This document shows, piece by piece, positions 47,801 to 57,186 of a stretch of 64,000 nucleotides of DNA; the first letter of the stretch is position 1; the number at the start of each line of letters is the position of its first letter. The notes beneath the pieces were generated by a model that was not told the origin of the DNA, searched no databases, and saw nothing but the letters and a program-made list of their open reading frames with translations. This stretch comes from Acanthornis magna. Lineage: Eukaryota; Chordata; Aves; Passeriformes; Acanthizidae. Position numbers and translations under genes: made by a program. The stretch spans positions 15,371,501 through 15,435,500 of the forward strand of contig JAWUZG010000036.1 in the NCBI GenBank assembly GCA_036785705.1, written 5' to 3'.

Positions 47801-47905
47801 GTAGACAATAGAGATACACAAAGGACAGATGAAGTCAAGCTACAACAGAATGGGAACTGTCAACCGAATGAAGAAAACCTCTCAGTTAAAATAGAAGAGG
47901 TTTAA
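19054..47905 (+). CDS. SREK1: SREK1, splicing regulatory glutamine/lysine-rich protein 1 (12 coding exons, 680 aa)
   Basis: Twelve exons join in frame (2,043 bases with stop) into 680 residues. SREK1 (SFRS12, SRrp86) is a nuclear SR-related protein that modulates splice-site choice by SR proteins. RRM1 lies at about residues 21-97 (IQVTNL as RNP2, KVCYIKFR as RNP1). RRM2 lies at about 183-254 (TVYVGN as RNP2, RFAFVEFA as RNP1). An Ala-rich [10 protein letters not shown] helix follows, then RS repeats at about 308-374, a very long K/E/D/R tract at about 375-530, a second RS/K block at about 535-590, and an acidic tail ending KIEEV. The start is chosen for its place in the CpG island, GCCGCC before ATG, and homology of [11 protein letters not shown]. 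The first Met is doubled (MM). The K/E/D/R tract appears longer than in mammals. All splice phases agree, and no frameshift or stop is present, so the copy looks functional. Confidence 0.96.
19413..19423 (+). promoter_or_regulatory. SREK1: YY1-type motif in SREK1 intron 1
   Basis: AAGATGGCGGC matches the consensus YY1 site often found just downstream of CpG-island start sites. A second partial match (GCCATTTTGAG) lies at 19322. Confidence 0.5.
22745..22780. repeat. 36-bp palindrome with no spacer (one mismatch)
   Basis: Two 18-base arms meet directly. The left arm begins ATATTTACTTGG and the right arm ends CAAGTAAATAT. 17 of 18 pairs match, and the odd pair would be G-T in RNA. It lies in SREK1 intron 1. 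It could be a transposon remnant or a chance hairpin. Confidence 0.75.
23070..23203 (+). CDS. SREK1: SREK1 exon 2, second half of RRM1
   Basis: 134 bases encode (D)[15 protein letters not shown] through VVPCAE plus one base. It contains RNP1. The acceptor is ATCTTGCAG. The donor GAAG|GTTGGT is weaker than the others, which fits regulated splicing at this junction. Confidence 0.94.
23495..23530. repeat. possible ancient amniote repeat piece
   Basis: TGAAGTCAATGGAGCTCTG resembles the motif TGAAGTCAATGGGAG seen in old bird and reptile interspersed repeats. Inverted or related words occur at 24118-24140 (CCATTGACTTCATTGGGA) and 26590-26620 (CCAGTGAGGTCAGTGGCA). Short and uncertain. Confidence 0.3.
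24690..24725 (+). repeat. 15-bp direct repeat, two copies
   Basis: ACAAAGAGAATATTG occurs at 24690-24704 and again at 24711-24725. It is a short local duplication in SREK1 intron 2. Confidence 0.6.
26775..26812 (+). repeat. (TG)n microsatellite
   Basis: About 18 uninterrupted TG units. Likely polymorphic. Open frames through it are simple repeats. Confidence 0.9.
30236..30299 (+). promoter_or_regulatory. SREK1: polypyrimidine/T-rich tract upstream of the cassette exon
   Basis: About 64 bases of T with scattered G and C end 84 bases before the cassette exon. A second CU-rich run (TTCTTCTTTTCTGT) sits nearer the acceptor. Such tracts bind U2AF, PTB or TIA-type proteins. The regulatory role is inferred. 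Confidence 0.45.
30383..30506 (+). other. SREK1: SREK1 cassette (poison-type) exon with in-frame stop
   Basis: A pyrimidine-rich acceptor ending CTATTAG (AG at 30381-30382) and a donor CAG|GTGACC bound a 124-base block. It has nine CpGs in a CpG-poor intron, a mark of selected or exonic sequence. Joined to exon 2 in phase, it reads [17 protein letters not shown] through SFGS, then TGA at 30484-30486. Inclusion therefore ends the RRM1 frame before exon 3 and shifts the downstream frame (124 is not a multiple of 3). Either nonsense-mediated decay or use of an internal Met in exon 3 would follow. Poison exons are well known in SR-protein genes. That this one is used is inferred. Confidence 0.6.
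30798..30913 (+). CDS. SREK1: SREK1 exon 3
   Basis: 116 bases complete Gly99 and encode [17 protein letters not shown] then [10 protein letters not shown] to PLTT. The Met at 30851 (residue 117) matches the start of the known shorter mammalian isoform, here predicting 564 residues with only RRM2. The acceptor is CTTCTTCAG and the donor is ACA|GTAAGT. Confidence 0.94.
30914..32219 (+). other. SREK1: SREK1 intron 3
   Basis: 1,306 AT-rich bases ending GTTTTCCAG. Nothing else was recognised. Confidence 0.75.
32220..32384 (+). CDS. SREK1: SREK1 exon 4, start of RRM2
   Basis: 165 bases, phase 0, 55 residues. They begin [19 protein letters not shown] and end [15 protein letters not shown], which carries RNP2 of RRM2. 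The donor is CAG|GTAGCT. Confidence 0.95.
32385..33368 (+). other. SREK1: SREK1 intron 4
   Basis: 984 AT-rich bases ending CTTTCTAG. No other feature was seen. Confidence 0.75.
33369..33547 (+). CDS. SREK1: SREK1 exon 5, core of RRM2
   Basis: 179 bases encode [19 protein letters not shown] through VMFGDRPL plus two bases. RNP1 (RFAFVEFA) is intact with its aromatic residues. The donor is AA|GTAAGA. Confidence 0.95.
33548..34144 (+). other. SREK1: SREK1 intron 5
   Basis: 597 AT-rich bases. Nothing recognised. Confidence 0.75.
34145..34275 (+). CDS. SREK1: SREK1 exon 6, end of RRM2 and Ala/Glu helix
   Basis: 131 bases complete Lys252, then encode [16 protein letters not shown] through SAAIEP plus one base. 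[17 protein letters not shown] is predicted helical. The acceptor is CTGATTTAG and the donor is CAG|GTAGGT. Confidence 0.95.
34276..35677 (+). other. SREK1: SREK1 intron 6
   Basis: 1,402 AT-rich bases ending TTTTTTCCTCTCAG. Nothing else was recognised. Confidence 0.75.
35678..35792 (+). CDS. SREK1: SREK1 exon 7, RS-rich region
   Basis: 115 bases encode (E)[15 protein letters not shown] through [10 protein letters not shown] plus two bases. This is the start of the Arg/Ser domain, a target of SR-protein kinases. The donor is AG|GTAGGT. Confidence 0.94.
35793..38254 (+). other. SREK1: SREK1 intron 7
   Basis: 2,462 AT-rich bases with a 20-bp tandem repeat at 35869-35930, duplicated ATGTTTTGTT at 37072-37091, and a T run of about 19 at 37839-37857. 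The acceptor is TTCATATAG. Confidence 0.75.
35869..35930 (+). repeat. tandem 20-bp repeat
   Basis: The unit GTATTCCTGTAGAGATTACT occurs exactly at 35891-35910 and 35911-35930. A partial, diverged third copy lies just before them. Confidence 0.85.
38255..38374 (+). CDS. SREK1: SREK1 exon 8, RS-rich region
   Basis: 120 bases complete Arg334, then encode [19 protein letters not shown] through RKSRSRSRS plus two bases. The donor is CG|GTGAGT. Confidence 0.94.
38375..40587 (+). other. SREK1: SREK1 intron 8
   Basis: 2,213 AT-rich bases. No gene or clear repeat. A short TATATA-rich stretch lies near 40266 and 40400-40430. The acceptor is CTTTTCACAG. Confidence 0.75.
40588..41127 (+). CDS. SREK1: SREK1 exon 9, long Lys/Glu/Asp/Arg tract
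   Basis: 540 bases complete Arg374 and encode 179 residues, mostly alternating KE, KD, RD and RE dipeptides and likely a single long charged helix. They end in [20 protein letters not shown]. This is the region that gives the protein its name; in the family it modulates SR-protein activity. The coding strand is almost pure purine for about 500 bases. The tract looks some 50 residues longer than the mammalian one as I recall it. Long frames on the opposite strand here (Ser/Leu repeats) are shadows. The donor is AG|GTTTGT. Confidence 0.95.
42524..42547. repeat. perfect inverted repeat, 11-bp arms, 2-bp spacer
   Basis: TCAAAGTACAG, then AA, then CTGTACTTTGA. A short hairpin in SREK1 intron 9. 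Confidence 0.75.
42690..43500 (+). mobile_element. CR1 LINE, 3' portion of ORF2 and 3' UTR, decayed
   Basis: The plus strand follows CR1 ORF2 in order: GGGCAGGAATAATCCCATTG, TCCTGTTCTGGGCCTCTCAT, GAGTCCAGTGGAGGGCCACA, TTTAGCCTGGAAAAGAGAAG, then the 3' UTR word GGTTCTTCCAACCTGAGTAA. The part between the first two words is deleted or badly diverged. Frames are broken. It is in the sense orientation within SREK1 intron 9. Confidence 0.8.
44459..45120 (-). mobile_element. solo LTR (ERVL-like) with long inverted ends
   Basis: A 662-base element. The left end (44459-44514) starts TGTCTTGGTTTTGACTGG. The right end (45069-45120), read on the minus strand, has GGTTTTGGCTAGGACAATTT. Over about 52 bases the two ends are inverted copies of the same LTR start, both containing the minus-strand or plus-strand word CAGTGCTG. 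Flanks GTCCC (44454-44458) and GTCAC (45121-45125) may be a 5-bp duplication with one change. TTGGCCAGTTTGGGTCAGCT (44911-44930) links it to the LTR at 9820-10400. No internal gene. Confidence 0.65.
45983..46078 (+). CDS. SREK1: SREK1 exon 10, second RS/K-rich block
   Basis: 96 bases complete Arg554, then encode [18 protein letters not shown] through SSRTPSPR plus two bases. SP and TP sites are likely kinase targets. The donor is AG|GTCAGT. Confidence 0.93.
46079..46545 (+). other. SREK1: SREK1 intron 10
   Basis: 467 AT-rich bases ending TTTCTGAAACAG. The acceptor's pyrimidine tract is poor, so this splice site may depend on exon enhancers in the purine-rich exon that follows. Confidence 0.75.
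46546..46681 (+). CDS. SREK1: SREK1 exon 11, Lys/Glu/Arg-rich
   Basis: 136 bases complete Arg586, then encode [20 protein letters not shown] through KSSTTLK. Very A-rich. The donor is AAG|GTAAGT. Confidence 0.93.
46682..47755 (+). other. SREK1: SREK1 intron 11
   Basis: 1,074 AT-rich bases ending ATCTTTGGTAG. Nothing else was recognised. Confidence 0.75.
47756..47905 (+). CDS. SREK1: SREK1 exon 12, acidic C terminus and stop
   Basis: 150 bases, phase 0, encode [18 protein letters not shown] through [12 protein letters not shown], then TAA at 47903-47905. The [13 protein letters not shown] stretch matches the conserved SREK1 C terminus. Confidence 0.95.
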   Translation, partial: DKDNKEDQTSETDKEVDNRDTQRTDEVKLQQNGNCQPNEENLSVKIEEV

Positions 47906-48815
47906 AGCAAAGAATGGACTTCTAATTCAAGTAAGGAAAGAAATCCAAAGCATTTTATTTCCCAGAATGAGGAAGAAAATGTCAAAGCAATCAACCTGAA
48001 TGTGTTGATAGTACTAGTAGCTCCTCCAATTCTTGTGATAGCTTTGTTGTCTTGCAACACAGAGACAACGGACCAGTAGTTATACCATGAAAAGGCAGAT
48101 GCCATCAGACCTATTCATCTCTGAAAATCCATGCATTTCCATGATGGCTGTACTTGTAAAATGATTTATGTTAAGTTTTGCTATAAGCTGTTACAAATAA
48201 CTAGAAACTGAAAGATGTAAACCTGTACTTCCCAAAAAAAGCTGAAGATATGCATTGAAGGTTGTTTAAAATACTGCTTGTTGATGACTTTTGTATTGTT
48301 TTGCCCTGTAGGTTAAAAAACCACAAAAACTTCAATGTGTGCTGTTTGATGTGCTTGAAAATGGTGCATAAATATACACACTTTCTTTCCTTGTAAATGA
48401 CAACTGTAGGGAAAGGGGGTTTAAGCATAAACACGGTTTTACTGTTCTGTTAAATACTCACAGATTAGTGTGTTTTTTGTTTGCTTATTGCTTGAGATTC
48501 TCAAGGTTTATTATTTAAAATAATTTTATACTAATATCCCTGAAATTAATATTTCTTTTAAAGTATTTCAACAATGCATGTGCTTTTCCTGTTTCTAAAA
48601 GGAACATTGCCATGTTATAGATACTAGGTTAGCTTACAGGGTTATTTTGAAGCTGTTTTGTTTTGTTGTTTTCTTTGTCCTTAGAGAAGTGAGCACATCT
48701 ATATGGTGATACCAGAACTTACAGCTTTGTTTTGAAATGTACTGCAGTGTGTCTGTTCAGCTGAAAATGGTACAGGTGCCATTCAGAAAATAAATATTTC
48801 TTTTTTGTTAAAAAA
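47906..48815 (+). other. SREK1: SREK1 3' untranslated region (proximal form)
   Basis: AT-rich sequence after the stop up to an AATAAA at 48789-48794 that is followed by a T/GT-rich stretch. Longer forms ending at later signals (near 49553, 52603 or 53611) cannot be excluded. Confidence 0.55.
48789..48794 (+). terminator. SREK1: poly(A) signal AATAAA, SREK1
   Basis: Canonical hexamer about 880 bases after the stop, followed by TTTCTTTTTTGTT as a plausible downstream element. Confidence 0.5.
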
Positions 48816-51800
48816 ATATGGGAGCACAAGCAGAAGCTTTAGTGCCTTCTTAAAATGTGGTATTTTCTAGAAATGTATATGTGCTGTTACACATTTTCAG
48901 CTAAATCTTGTATGATCTCTCTTGCTATTTTGCCACCACCATACTGTAGACAAGAATGCAAGTGACTTGTCAGAATGGTTGTTTGATTCACTTGTTAAAA
49001 TACTGAAGCTCCATTTTACTTTTATTTTTTATTCTTAGAAGAGATTTATAAATAAGAGAAAAGATGTAATTTGAGGACCACCACTGTACAAAAGTAGTAG
49101 CTGAATATAAAGTGTGCTCTGATCACCTGCATCAAAGAGAGCCCTTAAGACATTTTATCTATATTTGGGTGGCCTTAATTGTTACCTCTCTGTTATTTTC
49201 TCTGATACCTGTTAGGTGATATAAAAGGAATGGGATGCAAAGAAATGGGGATAAATAATTTGAGGAAGAAAGTTCTAATTTACACAGGGCTTACATAGTA
49301 GAGGGTTTTTTTTTTTTTAATTCTTTGTGGAGAAAGCATGTAAGCAGAGAATGACAAAACAAGTATTTTTGTCAAGGCAAAACATGGCTTGTGATCTCTG
49401 AATTAATTTAATTGGTTACATGAGCCTTCTGGTAAGTTATACTTTGAAGACATAATTGTACCTAAAATCGCGTAGATTATTTTTACTACAACTTAATGCA
49501 ATCAAATTTCTTAATTGCCTTACCTCATGGGAAGTGTTATTTCTTTCAGTTAAAATAAAAAATTAATAGTGTATTGGCTATTTGCTTTCTATTTGTTGTA
49601 CTTTTCTTTTGTATAGTTCATTCTTTCAGCGGAAGGGAAGCATATTACAGGAAATGAAAACTTTGCCCAATTCCTGAGGTAATAAAATCCAATTTGCTTG
49701 TGAAGCTGCTTAATCACTCTTCATTTTCTATAAGATTTAATGTTCTTGCCATTGTGTACATTTAAAACATCAGAAAATGCTTTACCGTGTAAAGTATAGA
49801 ACAGCCATTTTTGTGATTTAAGCCACATGCTGTTGGCTGGAAAACAACTAATTCTGATAAAAGAATAAAAAATCTGTATGCTTACAGGAAGACTGTGAAA
49901 GATTGTGTCTTGCAACAACAGCTGTCTTATTTATGATGTGTAAGTAGCATAGAGCAAAGAGATTGTTTGTATACTTGTTATCTTTGGTACCATTTCACTA
50001 ATAAAGTAAGTATTTTAGAGGGAAGTTTCTGCTGGTACATACTTATTAAAGGAATATTTTTAGACCATCTGGTCTTACTCATAGAGCTTCTTTCATTTGA
50101 AATGTGGATACTAGTAAAAATATACATGTATTATTTATGGTGTCTTTGAAAAGCAAAGTTTCTCCTTTGGGAAGAATTAGAATTCTTTCAGTGTGTCATG
50201 CTATAGCTGGTATTAGCTTGATTTCTTGAGTTTTGTTATCCTGAAATTGCGTAGCTCTATCATGTATCAGTTATGAAATATGTAAAGGATTATGTACACT
50301 TAGCTGAGAAACATGCCTTTGGAAATTAACAATAGGTAAAGATGGCAGCCTTAACTTACTAGCTAGCCTGTCACATGTGTGAGGCTATATGCAGCACATT
50401 GTTACATTGTTTGTTAATTATGGTTCTCTTACTAAAAGTGTTTTGGGGTTTTTTGGGTTTTTGTTTGTTTGTTTTTGTCAACAACCAGTCACCAAACACA
50501 AACATTTCCTCCCTACCTCAAGTCATATTTTTTTGCAAATACTGTATTTTCTGGTTTTGCTTTGTAAATACTGTGCTGCAGGTCTGAGAGGTAGTTATGA
50601 TCTGTCCCTTCTTACCAGGTGTTTTACAGTTCCTCTGTTCCTAAAAAGCCATTCCTGGAGAACTATTACTTTGTAAAATGCTTATCTCTGCAGAGGGTAG
50701 TTCACTTACAAACAGGTAGCATAGCACAGTAATGAAATTCTAACTTGCTCCTATGGGTTTGAGTGCATAATCCACTGAATGTGTCCATCTTCCATGGGAA
50801 GTCCATCATTAACAAGCTTACACGCTGAGCTGCTGTATCAGATCATTTGGTTTTGCAGTTTATAAATGGGAGAAACTCCAGTAGAGGTTTTGAGAACAAT
50901 GTAGTTCATGATAGCTTATTGTTTTACGTGTAGTTTCATCTGAATGAGCCCTTATTGAAAGTGTAATTGTTCAGAAGTGTGATGATACAGTGCCATTTTG
51001 CTAAGACCACACGAAGCACATACACTCATACGTGTGAGCTTCCGTTAGTGCCCATAGCTATTTTCTGACAGTGTTTCTGGGTAACAGACACGACTTTTCG
51101 TGGCATGCTGAAAGAAGAAAGTAGCAGAAGAGAACTGCTTGGTGAATGAAACAGGATGTCAAGCTCAAAATAGAAGTGTCTGTGTCTTAAATTCATCAAA
51201 CTCAATGGATTTACACAGGTGTGAGGCATGGAAATTTGTTAGCAAATGCTGATAGTAGTATGCTATGTAAAGAATTGTTAGTTTTCATATGTCAGAATTG
51301 GAATTGGAGGTAATAAAAGCACTTGGTTAGAAACTAGAAAAACATGAAAAATACTTGGGAAAATTGGTGAGATGTGGGTTTTGCCTATTCATTAATCACT
51401 TGCTAATTTTTTTGATGGCAATTTCAGATAGGTATTTCTGAACTAGCTGTGTATTAGCTGGCTGACAGCAGCAACCTCTGCACCGCTTGGATTCTGCAAT
51501 GAGCTGTGGACACTTCCATGCATTTTCTCTGCTGCAATGAAGTGAACTTTGGTAGTCTGTAGCATGCTTTGCATTGTTTGCTAGTGTTCTCTGGCCCAGT
51601 TACATCTAAGGCAGTACCTGAAATTATTTTGAAACTCTTCAGATCTGTTGTATAGAAGTTTCTCTCTGTTGCCCATAGCTTGTACTGCTATTTTGTAATA
51701 GTTACTAGATAAGGGAATTCTGTGATTTGCCTTTGGTCTAAGAAAGAGATAATAAGTAAAGCCTGCTTTGTATGTTACAAGTTATTGTGTATGTATTACC

Positions 51801-54800
51801 TGTCCTTATTTAGTTATTTTTCATTCATGTGTGTGACCATTGCAAGCAGTAATGCCATAGTGGTACATGTATTGTCTACTTTTAGGTCTGAAGCATCTCT
51901 GCATCACTGTCCTTTTGTAATGAAACAAGATTAGAGCTCATGTATTGTTACAGGGAAAAAAAATCCAAGCAAAATAATCTTGAATTTTGTAAATGTTAGT
52001 GTGATAACAGCATTATAATGGTAAAACAGTCTTAAAGATGTGAATTCTGAGTCATTATCTGGGGCACATACCACTTGGTGGTACTTTCCATTTTATAGCA
52101 ATCAATTATTGCCTTTGGTGTTATCATAATTTTAAAAATATTTGACTTAGTGGCATAAATGCTGAAAGCTGTAAATGACTAAAGTCATGTCAGTCAGTAG
52201 ACACTTAGTTCAGAGAGATGTAGTTTTCTCACTAGAGATGAGTGTGGAAAGTTGAATATATGTAGATATCATTAAATGTTAGGTCCTAAAGAGAATCTAA
52301 AATTTAATTTTGTTTGCTAATACATAAACAGAAGTTTTCACCTTGTATTTTAGCTTTATTTTTATATGTTGAAAAGTGTAATTAAAATTCTATTGAAAAC
52401 TACAAGCACTGTACAAAAGGATTTTTTTTAACATAAGAGAACCACACTTCCATCTGTTTAATTTTACACTTTTAAAAAATGCCATTGCATGTGGTATTAT
52501 TTCTGATTCAAGACTGCCTCATTTGTAGGTAAGTCCTATTGCAGGATGTGAACGCGTTAACACAAGGGTTTCTTTTGTATTCTCTTCAATGTAACACAGC
52601 CTAATAAACTTGTCAATATGTGGACGCAGCTACTTAGGCACTAGTTTGAGGAGATGCAGCTGTTAACACTTCAATTCTGTATAAAGTAAATACTACAGCT
52701 GAGAAGCTATCTACCAACTTCAGTTTTCAGTGTTTTCTGAACTCTTGCTATCCAAGAGGGCATTTTTTAAAAATTGTTTTCACAGTCAATTTTAAGATTG
52801 TTGAGCTTAATACAGGAGAACATGGACAGCAAAAATGAGGTTTTTAACTCTTCGTGCTATTCTGGAAGGTTTCATCTTACACTTTAAAAAAAAATTGTTA
52901 CATTTTTTATGTTTAGTGCCAAATTTGATGTGAGATTAGAGATTTTTGGGGTACAAAGTGTGTTCTATACTAATTGTTAATGAAATTATTCTTTTTCCGT
53001 TGAAAAGGCTATAAGTGTCCTTTTTGGCCTGAAAGACTTATCAGCAATGGTAAAAGAATAGTTCTATCTCCCTATCATGCAGTTCTTAATATCCTTAATG
53101 AGGCTGCCAGTTAACTGGCTTAGAAGAAGTTGCTCTACTCTCCCTAGTGCAAAGATTTAGAACTGCAGCTGCATGGATGAGTAAATCATGGGCCACTTAG
53201 AAATTGCTACTTTGAAAACCCATCATTTACATAACAATCAAAGGAATGACTGATTTAGCCCAGAAAGATAAGAGAGAAATTTAACATTCAGAGATTATAT
53301 AAGCTATCAGTGGGGCCTTTCTGGTATTTTCCCCACTGATACGGGTTCTATGTCTGATTTGTTACACACAAATTGCACCTATCAATCTAGGTTCAGATAC
53401 ACCTGAGGAACCTAAGCACCACAGCAGTAAAAACACTATTTTCCTTTTCTAAGTTTGATATTTCTGTTAATAATGTAGGTATTCTAAGTTTAATTAACAG
53501 GTAACCAAACTTCTGCTATGTTGGTAGAGTATATTTTTGTATTTATGAAGCAACTATGAAAATGGTACCTGAAAAGAAATGTTAAATGCTATTACATTGT
53601 TGTTATTTTCCTAAATAAACCATGTCCCAAAGTTTTTATGGTGTCATAAACTCACTTCCACTACATTTAGCTGAGATACAACAAATGACTGTACAATTCT
53701 GTTTGGGTTTTTTTCCCTTTTTTTTCATAGACTTCATCTGCCCCACCATCAAGTGCTTTGAAACTAAGTCTGTTGTACTGATACTGACAAGAGTGTTAGA
53801 GGAAAGGTGATAATGGGTTAAGTAATTGAGTATATCATCACTGTTTAGTTACAGAAGAGCCTTCTGAATTCCCTGTCTGAGCAGGGGATTTTCTTCTGCA
53901 GAGGAAACTACCATAGTTTCACCAGAGAGTGTCTCAAACAGTAAATTGGTAAATGTGACTGTATAGAAGATGGCGTCAAAGTAGGATCAGGAGTTCAAGC
54001 AGAGTTTCTGACATTAACAGGTACCTATGAATTGCTGTGGATATTTTCAAATTAAAATTTATTTTTCAATGCCTAAGCTTCTCAGTTGCTTTGTATAGCG
54101 TGTAAGAGTCTAAATAGCAATGATTAAGGAGCAAAAGTTTGAGTTGAGCTTCTCAACAGACTTTAACTTGCTCACTAGTGATCTGATCTTGGCAGTTTTT
54201 GAGATTGGTCATGTCTGTAGTGAGACTTGTGGCTGGTTTACATCCCACCGATTTAGTCACCACGCATGATTTAGTCACCACATCTGTGGTATGGCTAACT
54301 CCATTTCACCATGCTGTTTCTCTCTGTGAAAGCAGGGAGAAACATCTGAGAAACACATTGAGATGACTTTGCAATGGCTCAAAAATGTGTATTATAGAGG
54401 AGAGGGGTGATGGTGACTGGGTACCCACACTAGTTGTATAAGTGTTAACTGGTCTACCCAAATTTAATTTGTATCAGCAAGGAGATCCTGTGGTTCACTA
54501 ATATCTTCAGAATTGTGGTGTGTTTGGTTTGTTATGTTTGGTTCCAAAGAGAATGCATAGATGACAGCTATTTGTTATGATATGAACTTGGGGGAGCTGG
54601 AGGCTGCTTTATAGGGCCATTTCTCAGATAATGTGGGACGCACAGTAAGTCACTGTAATACTCTGTTCTTCACTCTTCTAATTTTATATCAGAACTTGGA
54701 GTACTCTGTTCAACCAAAGTGTGTCAATGCTGAATTAATTAACTTGAAGTACACTTCAGAATCTTTTGATGGAAGAAAGTGTTAGACCTGCGTCATTGCA

Positions 54801-57035
54801 TTGCACTGAATGCATTAGAAATGGACATTTACAGTGCTTTTCTGGCTAGATGAAAGATGGTAGCCAAATATTGCATAAGTTAATTCACTCTAGTAAATCA
54901 GCTTCCTTTTGATCATTTTTACCTTGGGAAATTTATAGTTGTAAGAACTGTAGTAATTCAATAGGTGATAATAAAACATATAAATCCTACTGCTTTTTAA
55001 AGTAACTTTGTTTTCTTCTGTCAGATCTGTAACCCTATTCCAATAGCAGCTTATAACTGCAAATGGAGAGAGTAGTATATCCCTTTTGAAGTGATCATGT
55101 TTCATGGCTTCTGTTATCTTCTGCTGTAAGATTAGCAAGTTTTGCTTTTATGTTCTTTATCAAGAGAAATTAATAGAGATCTATAAAGACCATAAAAGCA
55201 AAATTATTATTTTAGAAGCTGTGTCAGTCTTCCAGATCATGATTCTCAAGAGCTACATAAAAGCAGTCAAGCCTCATTCCTGATGTGTCACCTGTTACAA
55301 AGAGGTCTGAGCCTGCTGGTACCACTGTTGATTCATCTGACTTACAGGCAGACCCTTGATGTAAAAAATGCCTAAGATTCTTGATGAAACGTCTCTGGAT
55401 ATGATGATTATTTATGCCATGTAAACTTGCTGCTGCATGGTGCTTAGCTCCTTGGAAGCTGTGACAATGTTTGGGTGGAGGAGGGCTTTTGGGTTTGGGG
55501 AGAGGGGATGAGTACTGTGTATAGTTCAGCCTCCAAATTCCCTTTTGTATAATGAAAGTGTGAACTTGTGTGCTATGAACTATGAATTGAGGTGTCTTTG
55601 AGATGGATTGGAAGACCAGATGTGTAAATCATTAAGGATTAATGACTGTAGTGGTTGTAATGTGAGACAGAAGAATGAAAATAGTTTGCAATGAGGCCCT
55701 GCTGTTGGATGGGTGCTTAGTCAGGATGCTGATTTAGTGCTTATACAGAAACAAATTTGCTACTCTGAATTTATAACCTTTAACACAAGCTTTCCAGAAA
55801 GGTCCTAGTGTTCTTGCTTTTGGATCACTGTGTTACTGTTGCAAAGATACCATTTCCAACACAATACTTTGAAGCAACAGCCAGAAGTCCTCCTTTTTAA
55901 ATATGGTTCTGTGTATCACTTAACAAGACTTTCCAGATCACAGTCTTGGGTTTGCTTTGGAAAGTGTTACCCTTATTGCTGAGAGCACAGGCCAGTTGTG
56001 TGACCCAAGGGAGAACTCTCCCAAGAAAGGTCAAGCTCCTGAAAGCTTGTTGAGGGAATTACAGTGGAGAAACAAAAATATTTAAGCCAGAATCAGTCCT
56101 GGAGTTTCAGGAAGTACAAGTGTGATAGCTGGTGCAGGATGAGCATCTTCTGGAAGTTAGGCTGTGCTGCAGCCTAACTCAGTGCTGGAGCAGCCCCTCC
56201 TGAGCTATTGCGTTAAGATTTCAGGCAGTATTTGAAATACTGCATATTTAGACATTGAGCATGTTACAGGCTTTGTTATAAGCCTACTGCAAAGCCACCG
56301 CTATTTTTAGTACTCTACCACTGCTAATTTTGTACTCTAATGCTATAGTAATCTGCTAAAATGCACTGGAATGTGATGTACCTACTTGCATATTAATAGG
56401 AGATACTCCATATACAGGTGGCAGGGCCTTTTAGTCATATCTGAAATAGTTTTGTTTTGACTTTGATATTATGCCCAGTTCATTACTTGGTGGCTTGCAC
56501 CAACACTCAGGGACTAAGGCTAATGTGTGTTGGAGGTTTGCATTTAAAAACGTGCACTTAATTAACTGATGAAATGTATTTGTTTGAACTGTTTCTTTTG
56601 GAGGGGGAAAGGTAAATTAGAATGCCTGACAGCAGGAAGGTACTTCTATTTAATATAAATAAAGAGAATATGAAGTAAATCAGAGCTTTATAGTCCTTAC
56701 TGGAGTGCAGTTCATGACTGCAATGAGAGTTTTGCCAGCAAAGGAAAGGGATGGGAACTGTAAGCTTGGATTCTTTAACACGGCAGTAGGCAGAGTACCA
56801 CGATGCCAGTGTACAAAACTGGGCCACCTGGGCAGCGTGGCAGGTTCCATTTCCAAGACATATGGGGGCTGTTGGAAGGACAGACAATGCAAGTGTAGGA
56901 GTGTAAGGAGAAATAACCAGTGTGTCTCTCATTTTCTTCCTGGTGCTCAGTGCTCTGTCAGTCACTTGTTCTCTGCATCCAAGCCATCCTTTTTGCTCCC
57001 TGAAGCTTTCAAATAACTAACCAGGATTATTAATT
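48816..57035. other. AT-rich sequence downstream of SREK1, no gene recognised
   Basis: May include extended SREK1 3' UTR in its first 4.8 kb (AATAAA near 52603 and 53611). An inverted repeat with 11-bp arms lies at 53305-53341. T/G-rich low-complexity runs lie at 50440-50480. Open frames are short, lack known domains, and look like chance. Confidence 0.55.
53305..53341. repeat. perfect inverted repeat, 11-bp arms, 15-bp loop
   Basis: TATCAGTGGGG at 53305-53315 pairs with CCCCACTGATA at 53331-53341. A stable short hairpin, with no known function. Confidence 0.75.
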
Positions 57036-57186
57036 TAAAAAAACCCCAAAACTCAAAAAACAAAAAACAGACACCCCCCCAAACAACCCCCCCAAAAAAA
57101 CCCCCACAAAACCAACCAAAAATAACCCCCCCAAAAAAAACCCAACCCACCAAAAAACCCAAAACCCAACAACAAACAAAACCAAA
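57036..57186. repeat. A/C-rich low-complexity tract (G/T on the minus strand)
   Basis: About 150 bases consist almost only of A and C with many runs of CCC to CCCCCCC. The minus strand therefore carries repeated G runs separated by T runs, a G-quadruplex-type pattern. Frames across it read as Gly/Trp/Phe or Pro/Lys-type low complexity and are not genes. Confidence 0.85.

Noticed and set aside
56962..57162. Gly/Phe/Trp-rich minus-strand frame
   Set aside because: Translation of the A/C low-complexity tract, not a gene.
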